This document shows, piece by piece, positions 4,565 to 5,512 of a stretch of DNA of 5,512 nucleotides. Location of the stretch: the NCBI GenBank assembly GCA_016867005.1, contig VGKM01000086.1, positions 1-5,512 on the forward strand, given 5' to 3'. A model generated the notes under the pieces. The model made no database searches, had not been told where the DNA came from, and saw nothing but the letters and a program-made list of their open reading frames with translations. The DNA comes from Candidatus Omnitrophota bacterium (GTDB lineage: Bacteria; Omnitrophota; Gorgyraeia; Gygaellales; Profunditerraquicolaceae). Position 1 is the first letter of the stretch. The number at the start of each line of letters is the position of its first letter. The position numbers and the translations under genes are program-made.

Positions 4565-5512
4565 ATGAAAAGGTGTTTGTTTCTTGTATTGGTAATTCTA
4601 TCTTTGTCCGGCTGCAACGGTGAGCCGAAAAACAAGGCAATTTCTATTACTGCCTGGCATTGGATGACTGACCGGGGCCCGGCATTGCAGGAATTAGCCA
4701 AAAGATATGCGGAAAAAACCGGGATTGAAGTAAATTTTGAACTTTATGCCCCTTCTGATGCATATTCCCAAAAAGTACGTGCCGCAGCACAAGGTTCTAC
4801 CCTCCCTGATATTTTCGGCGTCTTAGGTGAAAAACGCGTTTTCGCTTCCTTTATCAAAGCAGGCCATGTTTTAAATTTAACTCCTTATATGAATGAAATG
4901 CCTGGCAGCTGGAAAAATAGATTTTTCAGCCAGGCCATTGCCGTCAATGAGTTCTCTGACGGCAATATTTATGCCGTTACCCCTGGTATTTATGGCGTAC
5001 CCATAGATATCACGGTCATGAAGATGCTTTATAATAAAGATCTATTCAAAAAGCTGGGATTGGACCCTGGCCAGCCTCCCCGGACCTTCCGGGAATTTAT
5101 TAAGATCGGCAGCCTGCTTAAGGCCTCCGCCGCAGGCGGATCCGCCTCCGGCGGAAAAAAAATGCAGGGAATGGTTTCCGGTTGGAGCGAGGTCTGGATG
5201 ATCGACTGCCTTGCCAATAATTACGCCTTTAACATCATGGGCAAAGATAAAGTCCTGGCAACTATCAGAGGTGACGTGCCGTATACCGACCCTGACTGGA
5301 TCAAGGTCTTAAACCTTTTTAAAGAAATGCAGGAATCGGGTGTTTTGGCCGAGGGGATAGTCACGATGGTTAACAAAACCGCTGAGCAGCTTTTTGCAAC
5401 CGGCAAGGCGGTTTTTGCTTTTAACGGCTCCTGGTGCGTAAACGTTTATAGGGGCATGAACCCGGGCCTGAATTATGCGGTAATGCTTCCTCCTGCGGCA
5501 ACGGATAGATTT
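4565..5512 (+). CDS. ABC-transporter solute-binding lipoprotein, family 1 (3' end outside window)
   Basis: 316 residues are visible and the frame is open at the right edge; family members usually have about 400-450. Residues 1-17 form a lipoprotein signal: MKRC, a hydrophobic core, and lipobox L14-S-G-C17 with Asn at +2. The protein should therefore be lipid-anchored at Cys17 outside the cytoplasmic membrane. The body follows SBP_bac_1 (extracellular solute-binding protein family 1): ITAWHW strand (28-33), TLPDIFGVLG (79-88), an AGHVLNLTPYM segment (99-109), YGVPIDI (143-149), LYNKDLFKKLGL (155-166), PPRTFREF (171-178), and a late ATGKAVFAFNGSW (278-290). Such proteins hand sugars or oligosaccharides to an ABC permease; the exact ligand cannot be read from sequence. 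Permease genes would be expected beyond the right edge. Residues 188-197 come from a palindromic DNA insertion. Confidence 0.9.
   Translation, partial: MKRCLFLVLVILSLSGCNGEPKNKAISITAWHWMTDRGPALQELAKRYAEKTGIEVNFELYAPSDAYSQKVRAAAQGSTLPDIFGVLGEKRVFASFIKAGHVLNLTPYMNEMPGSWKNRFFSQAIAVNEFSDGNIYAVTPGIYGVPIDITVMKMLYNKDLFKKLGLDPGQPPRTFREFIKIGSLLKASAAGGSASGGKKMQGMVSGWSEVWMIDCLANNYAFNIMGKDKVLATIRGDVPYTDPDWIKVLNLFKEMQESGVLAEGIVTMVNKTAEQLFATGKAVFAFNGSWCVNVYRGMNPGLNYAVMLPPAATDRF
5126..5155. repeat. Two tandem 15-bp palindromes inserted in frame in the solute-binding protein gene
   Basis: Each unit has TCCGCC, three loop bases, then GGCGGA: the first loop is GCA (5132-5134), the second TCC (5147-5149). The units match at 13 of 15 bases. 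Their junction forms a further perfect 12-bp palindrome (5135-5146). The 30 bases encode SAAGGSASGG (residues 188-197), keep the frame, and lie between a predicted helix and the next strand, where a loop can tolerate extra residues. GC content far exceeds that of the flanks. This fits a dispersed small palindromic element. Confidence 0.8.

Overview
The window (5,512 bases) looks like part of the chromosome of an uncultured Gram-negative-type bacterium of moderate GC. The evidence is a lipoprotein signal on a solute-binding protein, two PilZ (cyclic-di-GMP receptor) domains, a long HEAT-repeat protein, a REP-associated tyrosine transposase (RAYT) with its own palindromes, and a small GC-rich palindrome inserted in a coding region. 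This mix is common in Candidatus Omnitrophota and similar environmental lineages. That assignment is an impression from gene content and style, not a phylogenetic result. All supported genes lie on the + strand.

Positions 1-2710 hold a likely two-gene unit. The first gene enters from the left edge. It has about eleven HEAT repeats, then an alpha/beta-hydrolase-like domain, then a short tail in which a W-P/Y-N-F/D-Y-Y-L motif occurs twice. Its DNA changes from about 50% GC to about 30-35% GC near position 870. The second gene starts 13 bases later and encodes a five-helix membrane protein of unknown function in the same AT-rich style.

Positions 2711-3561 form a RAYT/REP unit. Two direct 80-bp repeats (86-bp period) stand before the transposase gene. 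Each begins with a 24-bp hairpin sequence. An inverted copy of that hairpin (21 of 24 bases) begins exactly at the last base of the transposase stop codon. The transposase has the HLH metal-binding pair and the Y-I-x-x-N-P-V segment carrying the catalytic tyrosine, and it appears intact.

Positions 3721-4422 encode a protein with two PilZ domains. The second has a full c-di-GMP-binding signature and the first a slightly degenerate one. A possible promoter overlapped by a perfect 12-bp palindrome lies upstream.

Positions 4565-5512 hold the start of a lipoprotein ABC-transporter solute-binding protein, probably for sugars or oligosaccharides, which runs off the right edge. It has its own candidate extended -10 promoter. 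It carries an in-frame 30-bp insertion made of two 15-bp palindromes, which adds ten small residues to the protein. No RNA genes or CRISPR arrays were seen. The most interesting items are the self-flanking RAYT/REP unit, the HEAT-hydrolase chimera with its composition break and repeated tail, and the palindromic insertion in the transporter gene.
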